Source of the DNA: Micromonospora sp. MW-13
Lineage (GTDB): Bacteria; Actinomycetota; Actinomycetes; Mycobacteriales; Micromonosporaceae
DNA length: 64,000 nt
Assembly (NCBI RefSeq): GCF_003434305.1
Contig: NZ_QKKX01000017.1
Coordinates: forward strand, 124,001 to 188,000
Direction of reading: 5' to 3'
Below are positions 32,773-40,643 of this stretch, piece by piece. Within the stretch, counting starts at the first letter, position 1. Every line of letters begins with the position of its first letter. The position numbers and the translations under genes are program-made. Below the pieces are notes generated by a model that saw only the letters and a program-made list of their open reading frames with translations, ran no database searches and was not told where the DNA came from.

Positions 32773-33753
32773 TCAGCGGTAGCCGTAGCGGCGGCGCAGC
32801 GGCCAGGTCAGCGCGCCGACCAGCCGGCGGTGACCCGGGGCGTACTCCCGGCGCCACCTCTCGTCCAGCGCCAGGGTGATCGAGCCGCTGCGCATCCGGA
32901 TCCGGCCGCCGGCGACCGCGTGCGATCCGGCCTGCTCGAACTCGTTGTCCCGCAGGAACTCCAGCGGGTCCACGACGCCGGTCACGTCGGCGGTGAGCGC
33001 GGCGATCCGGCCCAGCTCGGCGCGCGGGTCGCGGACCAGGTCCTCGTACCGGACCGTGACCCGGGGGACGCCGCGGCGGGCCAGCGCGGCCACCATCGCG
33101 TTGACGGTGACCCAGCGCCGGGCGGTCAGCCGGGCCGAGCGCTGGTTCATCCGACCCTTGGTGGAGGTGCCCTCGGGCAGCTCGACGACCTGGCTCCAGG
33201 AGTACGCCACCCCGCGCGGGTCGCGCAGCACGTGCACCAGCCGCAGGTCGATCTGCGGGGCCCGGGCCAGGATGTACGCCAGCGAGGGGCGCTTGGTCGA
33301 GTCCACCACCACCTTCGCCCTGGACACCTCGGCCACCGCCCGGTAGAGCTTCGTGAGCAACTCCGTGTAGCGGTCGAGGTCGCGCCGGAACGCCGGGGAC
33401 ATCCGGGGGCCCACGATCAGCGGCAGCCGGCCGGTCGCGTCGACCCGGCGTTGCAGCGCCAGCACCTCGGCTACGTCGACCCGGGACCACCCGCCGTACG
33501 CCCGCTGGCCGACCTCGCCCCAGAACGGGCAGGCGTCGAAGTGCTCCCCGCAGGCGCAGCGGAAGTTCCGCTCGACGCCGGACTGCCACAGGTAGAACAG
33601 CTCGCCGACGTCGCAGTGCCCGACGAACTGGCCGAGCATCAGGTCGAGCAGGGTCGAGCCGCTGCGCGGCATCCCGCAGACGTAGAGGACGGTGACCGGG
33701 TCGGGGACCGCCCGGGTGCCGCTGCCCTGCGCCGCCTCGGCCGTGTCGGTCAT
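32773..33753 (-). CDS. PAPS-dependent sulfotransferase, paralogue A
   Basis: 326 residues. The 5'-phosphosulfate loop is VLYVCGMPRSGSTLLDLML and the 3'-phosphate site is LVHVLRDPRGVAYSW, with VVVDSTKRPSLAYIL between. A Cys-rich segment CACGEHFDACPFW (about residues 66-78) is shared with the paralogue at 35031. It has the Pfam Sulfotransfer_3 character. GAGAGGA precedes the ATG at 33753. It is divergent from pssD across a 230-base region with a dyad. Confidence 0.9.
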   Translation of the reverse strand: MTDTAEAAQGSGTRAVPDPVTVLYVCGMPRSGSTLLDLMLGQFVGHCDVGELFYLWQSGVERNFRCACGEHFDACPFWGEVGQRAYGGWSRVDVAEVLALQRRVDATGRLPLIVGPRMSPAFRRDLDRYTELLTKLYRAVAEVSRAKVVVDSTKRPSLAYILARAPQIDLRLVHVLRDPRGVAYSWSQVVELPEGTSTKGRMNQRSARLTARRWVTVNAMVAALARRGVPRVTVRYEDLVRDPRAELGRIAALTADVTGVVDPLEFLRDNEFEQAGSHAVAGGRIRMRSGSITLALDERWRREYAPGHRRLVGALTWPLRRRYGYR

Positions 33754-33838
33754 CCGCGATCCTCTCGCCCCGGTGGCTGTCAGCGGCAGTCTAGGCACGG
33801 GACGGCGGAGTGAGGCATTGGCGGAAGGGCCGCAGCCA

Positions 33839-33860
33839 ACCATCCGACAGGTCCGATGGT
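33839..33860. promoter_or_regulatory. 22-bp dyad between divergent sulfotransferase and pssD genes
   Basis: ACCATCCGAC-AG-GTCCGATGGT: 9 of 10 positions pair. It sits 86 bases before the sulfotransferase start and 123 before the pssD start, where a regulator could affect both. Confidence 0.4.
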
Positions 33861-33982
33861 GGTGGAAGCCACTTATGTTCTCTGTGGGGTGGCCGATACA
33901 TTGTGGCGGCGCCGCGCCGTCCGGTCGACCGCCCTCGTCGGGCGCGTCCCGGGGCGCGGCCGGGCCGTGGGAGGCGGGTGGC

Positions 33983-34441
33983 GTGGAGTCTGGTGAAGTC
34001 ATGCTCGTCGGATCCAGCGGCGGGCACCTCGCGCAGTTGGTGGCGCTGCAACCGTGGTACCGCGACCGGTCCCGTTCCTGGGTCACGTTCGACACCCCGG
34101 ACGCCCGGTCGCTGCTCGACGGCGAGGACGTGGTCTGGGCGCACCACCCGACCACCCGCAACGTGCGGAACCTGGCCCGCAACATGTGGCTCGCCGTCCG
34201 GGTGTTCCGCGGTCGGGACGTCGCGGCGGTGGTCACCACCGGAGCCGGCGTCGCCGTGCCGTTCGTGGTGGTGGCCCGGCTGCGCCGCATCCCCACCGTC
34301 TACATCGAGGTGTACGACCGGATCGACACCCCGACGCTGTCGGCCCGGCTGTGCCGGCCGTTCCTCTCCGCGATGCTCGTGCAGTGGGAGGAACAGCGCC
34401 GGCTCTACCCGAAGGCGACCGTGGTGGGAAACCTGCTGTGA
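33983..34441 (+). CDS. PssD/Alg14-like glycosyltransferase subunit
   Basis: 152 residues with the Alg14 signature VGSSGGHLAQLVAL at the N-terminus and VVTTGAGVAVPFVVVARL, TVYIEVYDRIDTPTLSARL. Alg14-type subunits are membrane-associated and recruit the catalytic partner. The partner follows with a 4-bp overlap (GTGA). GTG at 33983 has GGAGG at good distance. In EPS systems this pair adds the second sugar (often glucuronic acid). Confidence 0.9.
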   Translation: MESGEVMLVGSSGGHLAQLVALQPWYRDRSRSWVTFDTPDARSLLDGEDVVWAHHPTTRNVRNLARNMWLAVRVFRGRDVAAVVTTGAGVAVPFVVVARLRRIPTVYIEVYDRIDTPTLSARLCRPFLSAMLVQWEEQRRLYPKATVVGNLL

Positions 34442-35034
34442 GCCTGCCGGTCCCCCGCCAGCGCACCAACTCACCATTCCGGCGTACCGTGCTGGCCATG
34501 GTCGGCACCGACGTGCACCGGTTCGACCGGCTGGTCGAGTGGCTGGAGCGCTGGCACGCCGGCCGCGACGGCCTCGCCCCCGAGGTCCGTCTCGTCGTCC
34601 AGCACGGGCGCAGCCGCGCGCCCCGGCTGCCCGACGCGGCCCCGTTCCTGGCCCACGACGAGCTCCAGCGGGCGATGACCGAGGCCGACCTGGTGGTCTG
34701 CCACGGCGGGCCGGCCACCATCACCGAGGCGCGCCGGCACGGGCACCTGCCGATCGTGGTGCCCCGGGACCCGACCCGGGACGAGCACGTCGACGACCAC
34801 CAGCAGCTCTTCGCCCGCCGGCTCGGCGCGGCCGGGATGGTCCGGCTGGTCGAGTCCGAGGCCGACCTGGTCGCGGCCCTGGACCGGGGGGTGGCCGACC
34901 CGCGGGTGTACGCGCTGTCGGCCGACCCGGGCCGGCCCGACTCCCGGGTCGCCGCCGCCACGGCGGTGGGCCGGATCGTCGAGGACCTGGTCCGGACCAG
35001 CCGGGAGCCGGGTCGGCGCAGGTGGTGGCGGTGA
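34438..35034 (+). CDS. PssE/Alg13-like glycosyltransferase catalytic subunit
   Basis: 198 residues. The C-terminal nucleotide-binding half of a GT-B enzyme: TEADLVVCHGGPATITEARRHG (in two parts), LPIVVPRDPTRDEHVDDHQ. The HGG-x-x-T and P..P...E..D.HQ signatures are the Alg13/GT28 donor-binding residues. Start GTG at 34438 overlaps the PssD stop; the sulfotransferase start overlaps its own stop in turn. Confidence 0.9.
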   Translation: MSLPVPRQRTNSPFRRTVLAMVGTDVHRFDRLVEWLERWHAGRDGLAPEVRLVVQHGRSRAPRLPDAAPFLAHDELQRAMTEADLVVCHGGPATITEARRHGHLPIVVPRDPTRDEHVDDHQQLFARRLGAAGMVRLVESEADLVAALDRGVADPRVYALSADPGRPDSRVAAATAVGRIVEDLVRTSREPGRRRWWR

Positions 35035-35987
35035 GCGCCCGGGTGCTGTTCGTCGGCGGCCTCGGCCGCAGCGGCTCCACGCTGCTGGAGCTGATCCTCG
35101 CCCAGCACCCCGACGTCTGCGCCGTCGGCGAGGTCGTCCACCTGTGGGAGCGGGCCCTCGGCGGCGACGAGCGGTGCGGCTGCGGGGAGCGGTTCACCGC
35201 CTGCGACTTCTGGCAGCGGGTCGGCGAGCACGCGTTCGGCGGCTGGTCGGCCGTCGACCGTGCCGACGTGCTCGCGCTCAAGGCCACCGTCGACCGGACC
35301 CGGCACATCCCCCGGCTGGCCAGGGGCGACCTGCCCGCCGCCGAGCTGGCGCAGGTGCGCCGCTACGCCGACCTCTACACCCGGATCTACGCCGCCGCGA
35401 TGGCGGTGACCGGGGCACAGCTCGTGGTGGACTCCAGCAAGCACGCCTCGACGGCGTTCGCGCTGCGCTGGGCCGACGACCTCGACCTGCGGGTGCTGCA
35501 CCTGGTCCGGGACAGCCGGGCGGTGGCGTACTCGTGGGCGAAGCAGGTGCGCCGGCCCGAGGTGGTGGACGCCGAGGCGTACATGCCGACCTTCTCGCCG
35601 TTCACGGTGAGCAAGCTGTGGACGGCGCAGAACGCCGCGTTCCACCTGCTCGCCACGCGGGCGCCGGTGGTCCGGCTGCGCTACGAGGACTTCACCGCCG
35701 ACCCGCGCGGCACCGTCGCCCGGGTCCGCCGCTTCGCCGGCCTGGCGGACACCCCGGAGGCGCTGCGGGTGCTCGACCCGTCGCCCACGCCGCTGGTCAG
35801 GGCGCACAGCATCGCCGGCAACCCGCTGCGGTTCAACGCGGGGCCGCTGCGGGTCCGGCAGGACGACGCCTGGCGCACGGCCCTGCCCTCGCGCAGCCGG
35901 GCGGTGGTGAGCGCCGCGACGCTGCCGCTGCGGCTGCGGTACGGATACGTCGGCCTCGGCCGCCCGGGCCCCACGGAGGCACCATGA
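35031..35987 (+). CDS. PAPS-dependent sulfotransferase, paralogue B
   Basis: 318 residues, clearly paralogous to the leftward sulfotransferase at 32773: 5'-phosphosulfate loop VLFVGGLGRSGSTLLELIL, Cys-rich CGCGERFTACDFW, VVDSSKHASTAFAL and 3'-phosphate site HLVRDSRAVAYSW. GTG at 35031 overlaps the PssE stop (GTGA); in-frame GTG codons up to ten bases earlier are possible. It ends with an ATGA overlap to the GT2 gene. Confidence 0.9.
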   Translation: MSARVLFVGGLGRSGSTLLELILAQHPDVCAVGEVVHLWERALGGDERCGCGERFTACDFWQRVGEHAFGGWSAVDRADVLALKATVDRTRHIPRLARGDLPAAELAQVRRYADLYTRIYAAAMAVTGAQLVVDSSKHASTAFALRWADDLDLRVLHLVRDSRAVAYSWAKQVRRPEVVDAEAYMPTFSPFTVSKLWTAQNAAFHLLATRAPVVRLRYEDFTADPRGTVARVRRFAGLADTPEALRVLDPSPTPLVRAHSIAGNPLRFNAGPLRVRQDDAWRTALPSRSRAVVSAATLPLRLRYGYVGLGRPGPTEAP

Positions 35988-36907
35988 CCCAGTCGCTGAA
36001 CGAGCACCCGTCGGTGACCGCGGTGGTCCCCACCCGGGACCGCCCCGAACTGCTGCGCAAGGCCCTCGACGCGATTCTCGGCCAGGACCACCCGGGCCCG
36101 GTCGAGGTGGTGGTCGTCTACGACCAGTCCGAGCCGGACCGCTCGCTGGCCGACGATCCCCGGGTGACGGTGCTGGTAAACGAGCGCACCCCGGGCCTGG
36201 CTGGTGCCCGCAACACCGGCATCCTGGCCGCCACCGGCGACCTGGTGGCGTTCTGCGACGACGACGACGAGTGGCTGCCCGGCAAGCTCGCCGCCCAGGT
36301 GGCCGCCCTGCGCGCCGCCCCCGACGGGGCGTTCGTGAGCTGCGGCATCCGGGTCGACTACGACGGCCGCCCCCCGGTCGACCGGGTGCTCCCGGTGGAC
36401 CGGGTGCCGCTGGCGGCCCTGCTGCGGGACCGGCACACCGAGCTGCACCCGTCGACGTTCCTGATCCGCCGGGGCGCGCTGCTCGACGGGATCGGGCTGG
36501 TCGACGAGGAGATCCCGGGCAGCTACGCGGAGGACTACGAGTTCCTGCTCCGGGCCGCCCGGCACGCCCCGCTGGTGAACGTCGTCGAGCCGTACGTGAC
36601 GGTGCGCTGGCACAAGCGGTCGTACTTCGCCCAGCGCTGGGAGACCATCGCCACGGCGCTGCAGTGGCTGCTCGGCCGGTACCCGGAGTTCGCCACCGTG
36701 CCGGCCGGCGAGGCCCGGGTCAGCGGGCAGATCGCCTTCGCCCAGGCGGCGCTGGGCAACCGGGGCGAGGCGGTCCGCTGGGCCCGACGCACGCTGTCCC
36801 GCAACCCCCGGGAGCCGCGCGCGTACCTGGCCCTCGCCGTGGCCAGCCGGGCCGTCGACCCCGACCGCGTCCTGCGTACGCTGCACAAACGCGGCCGGGG
36901 GATCTGA
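35984..36907 (+). CDS. Family 2 glycosyltransferase
   Basis: 307 residues, GT-A fold: TAVVPTRDRPELLRKAL, EVVVVYDQSEPDRS, NTGILAATGDLVAFCDDDD (metal-binding DxD), and acceptor region GSYAEDYEFLLRAARH. Ends with a tetratricopeptide-like helical tail (QAALGNRGEAVRWARRTL). Last of four rightward, overlapping genes (pssD, pssE, sulfotransferase, GT2). Convergent with the GH26-like gene, 3 bases apart. Confidence 0.9.
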   Translation: MTQSLNEHPSVTAVVPTRDRPELLRKALDAILGQDHPGPVEVVVVYDQSEPDRSLADDPRVTVLVNERTPGLAGARNTGILAATGDLVAFCDDDDEWLPGKLAAQVAALRAAPDGAFVSCGIRVDYDGRPPVDRVLPVDRVPLAALLRDRHTELHPSTFLIRRGALLDGIGLVDEEIPGSYAEDYEFLLRAARHAPLVNVVEPYVTVRWHKRSYFAQRWETIATALQWLLGRYPEFATVPAGEARVSGQIAFAQAALGNRGEAVRWARRTLSRNPREPRAYLALAVASRAVDPDRVLRTLHKRGRGI

Positions 36908-36910
36908 GCG

Positions 36911-38032
36911 TCAGGCGGCGCACCAGGCCCGCCACGCCTCCCGGCTCGGCGCGTCGGTGAGCCGGAAGTCGCCCCCGGCGACCTGGTAGTCGTAGTACGC
37001 CACCCACAGCGGGCGCTGACCGTCGAGGTACCGGCTCATGGCCCGGATCCAGGCGGCCCGCCCGGCGCCGCTGTCGCCGGCGATCCGGACGCTGCCGGTC
37101 TCGGCGAGCCCCCACGGCTTGCCCAGCGCCTTCGACTTGGCGATCATCGGGGAGAAGACCTGCGCCGGGTCCGTGTACCGGTTGAACTTGCCGCCGCTGT
37201 TGTAGCAGTCCCAGCCGAGCACGTCGATCGCGTCGCCGCCCGGCCAGTAGTCCTCGAAGGTGCGGTGCGAGCTCGGGTTGAGCGTCCAGCACATCAGGAT
37301 CAGCGTGGCCCGCAGCCGGGCGTTGCCGGCCCGGTCGGCGAGGCCGGCGAGCCGCTGCCACGCGGCCCGGTACTGGGCGGCGGTGTACGAGCCCCGGGCG
37401 ATGTCGTCCTCCGGCTCGTGGAAGTACGACCAGTAGACGTCCAAGTTGCCGGGGACGGAGCGGAACCAGGCGGCGAGCCGGGAGTCGTGCCGGCCGGCGG
37501 CCACCTCGCCGGGCGGCGCCTTGAAGGAGACCACCACGGTCCGGTCGGCGACGTCGGCGCGGCTGCCGGACCAGGCCGGCGGCAGGCCGGGGTAGAAGAC
37601 CCGGACCATGCGCAGCGGACCGTAGCTGCGGTCGGACCGGGCCAGCCCGGCGGCGAAGCTCTCCCCGCCCTGGAGGTGGATGCTCGCCCCCGGGAGGGTG
37701 TTCCGGCCGCCCGGGAACGCGCCGGCCGTCGCCCCGTCGCTGGCGCCCGGGCTCGGCGAGACGGACCTCGGGCTGCTGCCGAAGCCCTCGTCGCCGCCCG
37801 GCGTCGGCCGGGCGGCCGGGCCGAGGCCCGCGCCCTCGGACCCGGCGTCGGTGACCGTCGGGGCCGGCCCCCCGGGCAGGTCCCCGTTGGTGGCCAGGGC
37901 GACCGTGGTGCCCAGCGCGACCGCGCCGGCGGCCAGCGGGAGCAGCAGCCAGCGGCCGAGCCGGCGGCGCGGGCCGTCGGGCTCCGTCGGGGTGGGGGGC
38001 GGGGCGGGTGCGGTGGTGGGGCCGGGGCTCAT
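36911..38032 (-). CDS. Membrane-anchored GH26-like hydrolase
   Basis: 373 residues. One N-terminal membrane anchor (LLLPLAAGAVALGTTVALAT) after a short basic cytoplasmic tail, a proline-rich linker, then a TIM-barrel. VYWSYFHEPEDD contains the presumed acid/base Glu and WGLAETGSV the nucleophile Glu, as in GH26. ATG at 38032 is preceded by GAGGAGGGT. It would act outside the membrane on the polymer, together with the lipoprotein at 22590. Confidence 0.8.
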   Translation of the reverse strand: MSPGPTTAPAPPPTPTEPDGPRRRLGRWLLLPLAAGAVALGTTVALATNGDLPGGPAPTVTDAGSEGAGLGPAARPTPGGDEGFGSSPRSVSPSPGASDGATAGAFPGGRNTLPGASIHLQGGESFAAGLARSDRSYGPLRMVRVFYPGLPPAWSGSRADVADRTVVVSFKAPPGEVAAGRHDSRLAAWFRSVPGNLDVYWSYFHEPEDDIARGSYTAAQYRAAWQRLAGLADRAGNARLRATLILMCWTLNPSSHRTFEDYWPGGDAIDVLGWDCYNSGGKFNRYTDPAQVFSPMIAKSKALGKPWGLAETGSVRIAGDSGAGRAAWIRAMSRYLDGQRPLWVAYYDYQVAGGDFRLTDAPSREAWRAWCAA

Positions 38033-38114
38033 GACCCTCCTCGGGGCGGCGGTGTCGGTGGGGCCGGGCGGGAGCACCACGAACGCGCCCGTCGGGCGGC
38101 GGCAGGGCCGCCGG

Positions 38115-38945
38115 TCAACGGTGACGGTCGATGGCGGCCAGCAGGGGCTCCGCGTGCTCCGGCCGGCAGACCAGCAGGTCGGGCAGGCGCGGGTCGTCCC
38201 GGTTGTAGCGCAGGGGCGAGCCGTCGATCCGGGACGCGTGCATGCCGGCGCCGAGGGCGACCGCGACCGGGGCCGCCGAGTCCCACTCGTACTGGCCCCC
38301 GGCGTGCAGGTACGCGTCGACCTCGCCGGTCACCACCGCGCAGACCTTCACGCCGGCTGAGCCCATCGGCACCGCCCGGGCGCCGATGCCCTCCACCAGC
38401 TCGCCCACGAACGCGGGCGGCCGGCTGCGGCTCACCGCGATCCGCAGCGGCCCGGCCACGGCGGGCGCGGCGGGAACGGCGGTGCCGAGGACCAGCGGCC
38501 TGCCGTCCGGTGCGGTACGGGCCGGCATGCCGACCGCGCCGGCCACCAGCGCGCCGTCCGGGCCGGCGGAGCGCTGCCAGAGCGCCACGTGCACCGCCCA
38601 GTCGTCGCGCCCGGACTCGGAGAACTCGCGGGTGCCGTCGAGCGGGTCGATGATCCACACCCGGTCCGCCTCCAGCCGCGCGGGACGGGCCCCGGCGGTC
38701 GGGTCGCCGGCCCAGGCGCGCCGGCTGTCGGCCTGCTCCTCGGAGAGCACCGCGTCGGCGGGCCGCCACCGGGCCAGAGCGGTCGACATCAGGTCGTGGG
38801 AGACCTTGTCGCCGGCGTCCTTGAGCGCCGCCGGATCGGCGAAGCCCTGCTCCGCGCGCAGCGCGGTCAGCGCCGCACCGGCCGCGTCGGCCAGCCACTC
38901 CGCGAAGGCCTGGTCGTCGAGCCGACCCGTACCGTCCTCGGTCAC
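38115..38945 (-). CDS. cysQ: 3'(2'),5'-bisphosphate nucleotidase (CysQ-type)
   Basis: 276 residues of the inositol-monophosphatase superfamily: VSHDLMSTAL, LSEEQADSR, the metal site WIIDPLDGTREFSESGRDDW, and YEWDSAAPVAVALGAG. DGTREF is characteristic of the CysQ branch, which hydrolyses PAP to AMP; PAP is the by-product of sulfotransferases and inhibits them. Its position at the end of a locus with three sulfotransferases supports that role over inositol phosphatase. GTG at 38945 has GGTGAGG. Confidence 0.85.
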   Translation of the reverse strand: MTEDGTGRLDDQAFAEWLADAAGAALTALRAEQGFADPAALKDAGDKVSHDLMSTALARWRPADAVLSEEQADSRRAWAGDPTAGARPARLEADRVWIIDPLDGTREFSESGRDDWAVHVALWQRSAGPDGALVAGAVGMPARTAPDGRPLVLGTAVPAAPAVAGPLRIAVSRSRPPAFVGELVEGIGARAVPMGSAGVKVCAVVTGEVDAYLHAGGQYEWDSAAPVAVALGAGMHASRIDGSPLRYNRDDPRLPDLLVCRPEHAEPLLAAIDRHR

Positions 38946-39164
38946 GTGAACCTCACCACTCCTCGGGTGCCGGTGCCGCCCGTCGGCGCCGCGCGGAGGC
39001 CCATCCTTCGGCGGTCGCGGGCATGCGGCCAGGGACCGGTCCGATAATCGACACCTGAGTCTCGCGCACCACCGGCCGCTTCCGCGTCGGCCGTTCCGCC
39101 GCCGGTCCGCTGCCCGCATGTTGAACTTGGCGTGTATGCCGGTCGGACCGCCCGGGCCAGGCCC

Positions 39165-39170
39165 TAGGCT
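39165..39170 (+). promoter_or_regulatory. -10 element TAGGCT of a likely leaderless promoter
   Basis: TAGGCT ends 7 bases before the ATG at 39178 and no Shine-Dalgarno is present. Confidence 0.5.
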
Positions 39171-39177
39171 CGTCCGC

Positions 39178-40272
39178 ATGACCGCCGAGCAGCTGATCTC
39201 CTTCGCCCGTGGGGCTCCCTCGCTGGACATCGTTGATGTCGAGGGGCTCAAGGCCGCCGCCGTCCGTGCCTTCGACGCCGATCCCGCCGGGGTCACCGCC
39301 TACGGCACCTCCGTCGGCTACCCGCCCCTGCGCAGGTGGATCGCCGAGAAGCACGGCGTCGAGGCCGACCAGGTGCTGGTCACCAACGGCTCGCTCCAGG
39401 CCGACGCGTTCCTGTTCGACCACCTGGTCCGCCCCGGCGACGCGGTCGTGGTCGAGCGCCCGACGTACGACCGGACGCTGCTCAACCTCCAGCGGATGGG
39501 TGGCGAGATCCACGGCGTGACGATCCAGCCGGACGGCCTGGACACCGCCGAGCTGCGCAAGCTGCTGGAGGCCGGGGTCCGCCCGAAGCTCGCGCACGTC
39601 ATCCCGAACTACCAGAACCCGGCCGGGGTCACCCTGTCGCTGGAGAAGCGGCGGGAGCTGCTCGACCTGGCGGCCGAGTACGGCTTCATCATCTTCGAGG
39701 ACGACCCGTACGCCGACATCCGGTTCCGGGGCGAGCCGCTGCCGTCGATGCTCTCGCTGGACACCCGGGGCGTGGTGGTGCACGCCTCCAGCTTCACCAA
39801 GACGGTCTGCCCGGGGGTGCGGGTCGGCTACCTGATCGGGGCGGCGGACCTGATCGCCGACATCGCGAAGAAGGCGACCAGCCTCTACATCTCGCCCGGC
39901 ATGGTGTCCGAGGCGATCGTGCACCAGTTCTGCGTCTCCGGCGACATCACCCGCTCGATCGGGACGGTCAGCACCGCGCTGGGCGAGCGGGCCCGGGTGC
40001 TCGCCGAGTCGCTGCGCCGGCACCTCCCCGAGGCGCGGTTCGTGGAGCCGGACGGCGGTTACTTCCTCTGGGTGGAGCTGCCGGAGGACGTGCTGGTGGA
40101 CCGGCTCGCCCCGGCGGCGGCGGAGCGGGGCGTGGCGGTGGTCAAGGGCAGCGACTTCGTGCTCGACGGTGGGCAGCACGCGCTGCGGCTGGCGTTCTCG
40201 GCGGTCACCGCGGACCGCATCGACGAGGGTGTTCGTCGCCTCGCGGAGGCGGTGGCGGCCGTCCGAGGCTGA
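39178..40272 (+). CDS. PLP-dependent aminotransferase (class I/II, MocR/LysN-like without HTH)
   Basis: 364 residues. Fold-type I: YGTSVGYPPLRRWIAEKHG, NGSLQADAFLFDHLV, PNYQNPAGVTLSLEKR, the PLP-binding Lys in SSFTKTVCPGVRVGYL, and RLAFSAV at the end. Sequence resembles 2-aminoadipate and valine-pyruvate-type enzymes (LysN/AvtA). Substrate not deducible. ATG at 39178 is leaderless in appearance. Confidence 0.88.
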   Translation: MTAEQLISFARGAPSLDIVDVEGLKAAAVRAFDADPAGVTAYGTSVGYPPLRRWIAEKHGVEADQVLVTNGSLQADAFLFDHLVRPGDAVVVERPTYDRTLLNLQRMGGEIHGVTIQPDGLDTAELRKLLEAGVRPKLAHVIPNYQNPAGVTLSLEKRRELLDLAAEYGFIIFEDDPYADIRFRGEPLPSMLSLDTRGVVVHASSFTKTVCPGVRVGYLIGAADLIADIAKKATSLYISPGMVSEAIVHQFCVSGDITRSIGTVSTALGERARVLAESLRRHLPEARFVEPDGGYFLWVELPEDVLVDRLAPAAAERGVAVVKGSDFVLDGGQHALRLAFSAVTADRIDEGVRRLAEAVAAVRG

Positions 40273-40273
40273 T

Positions 40274-40297
40274 CTTCTGTCAGATTTCTGACAGAAG
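40274..40297. terminator. 10-bp hairpin with ATTT loop after the aminotransferase gene
   Basis: CTTCTGTCAG and its exact complement flank ATTT, starting one base past the stop. It is unusually AT-rich for the region. No T tract follows, so it could also be an operator. Confidence 0.6.
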
Positions 40298-40643
40298 CGC
40301 GATGCCGGCCGGGTCGGGACTCCCGCCCGGCCGGTCCACGGCCCACAATGCTGCGAGCGCCATTCACGTCGACCGGTCGACCTGCCCCGATGCGGGCCTC
40401 GACGCCCGACCGGTGGCGCACGCAGCACAACCCCCGCCCCCAAGGGCGCCGGGTGGGCCGTGTCGCCCCCTCACCCCCCTGACGCGGCCCGGCCCACCCG
40501 GCGCCGCCCCCATCCCGCGCCCGGGACGCCCACCGGCCACCCGCCGGGGCGGCGGCCGACACCGGCCGGCCCGCGCCGGGCCGGCGTACCCTGCAACCCG
40601 CGACGGCATGCGGCTGCCGCGACAGCGTGGGGAGGGGGTCGCC

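Noticed and set aside
38115..38945. Inositol monophosphatase
   Set aside because: DGTREF and nearby sulfotransferases favour CysQ; the plain IMPase motif would read DGTxNF.
40298..40643. Magnesium riboswitch upstream of corA
   Set aside because: No M-box-like conserved elements are visible; the stretch is GC-rich and unstructured to the eye.
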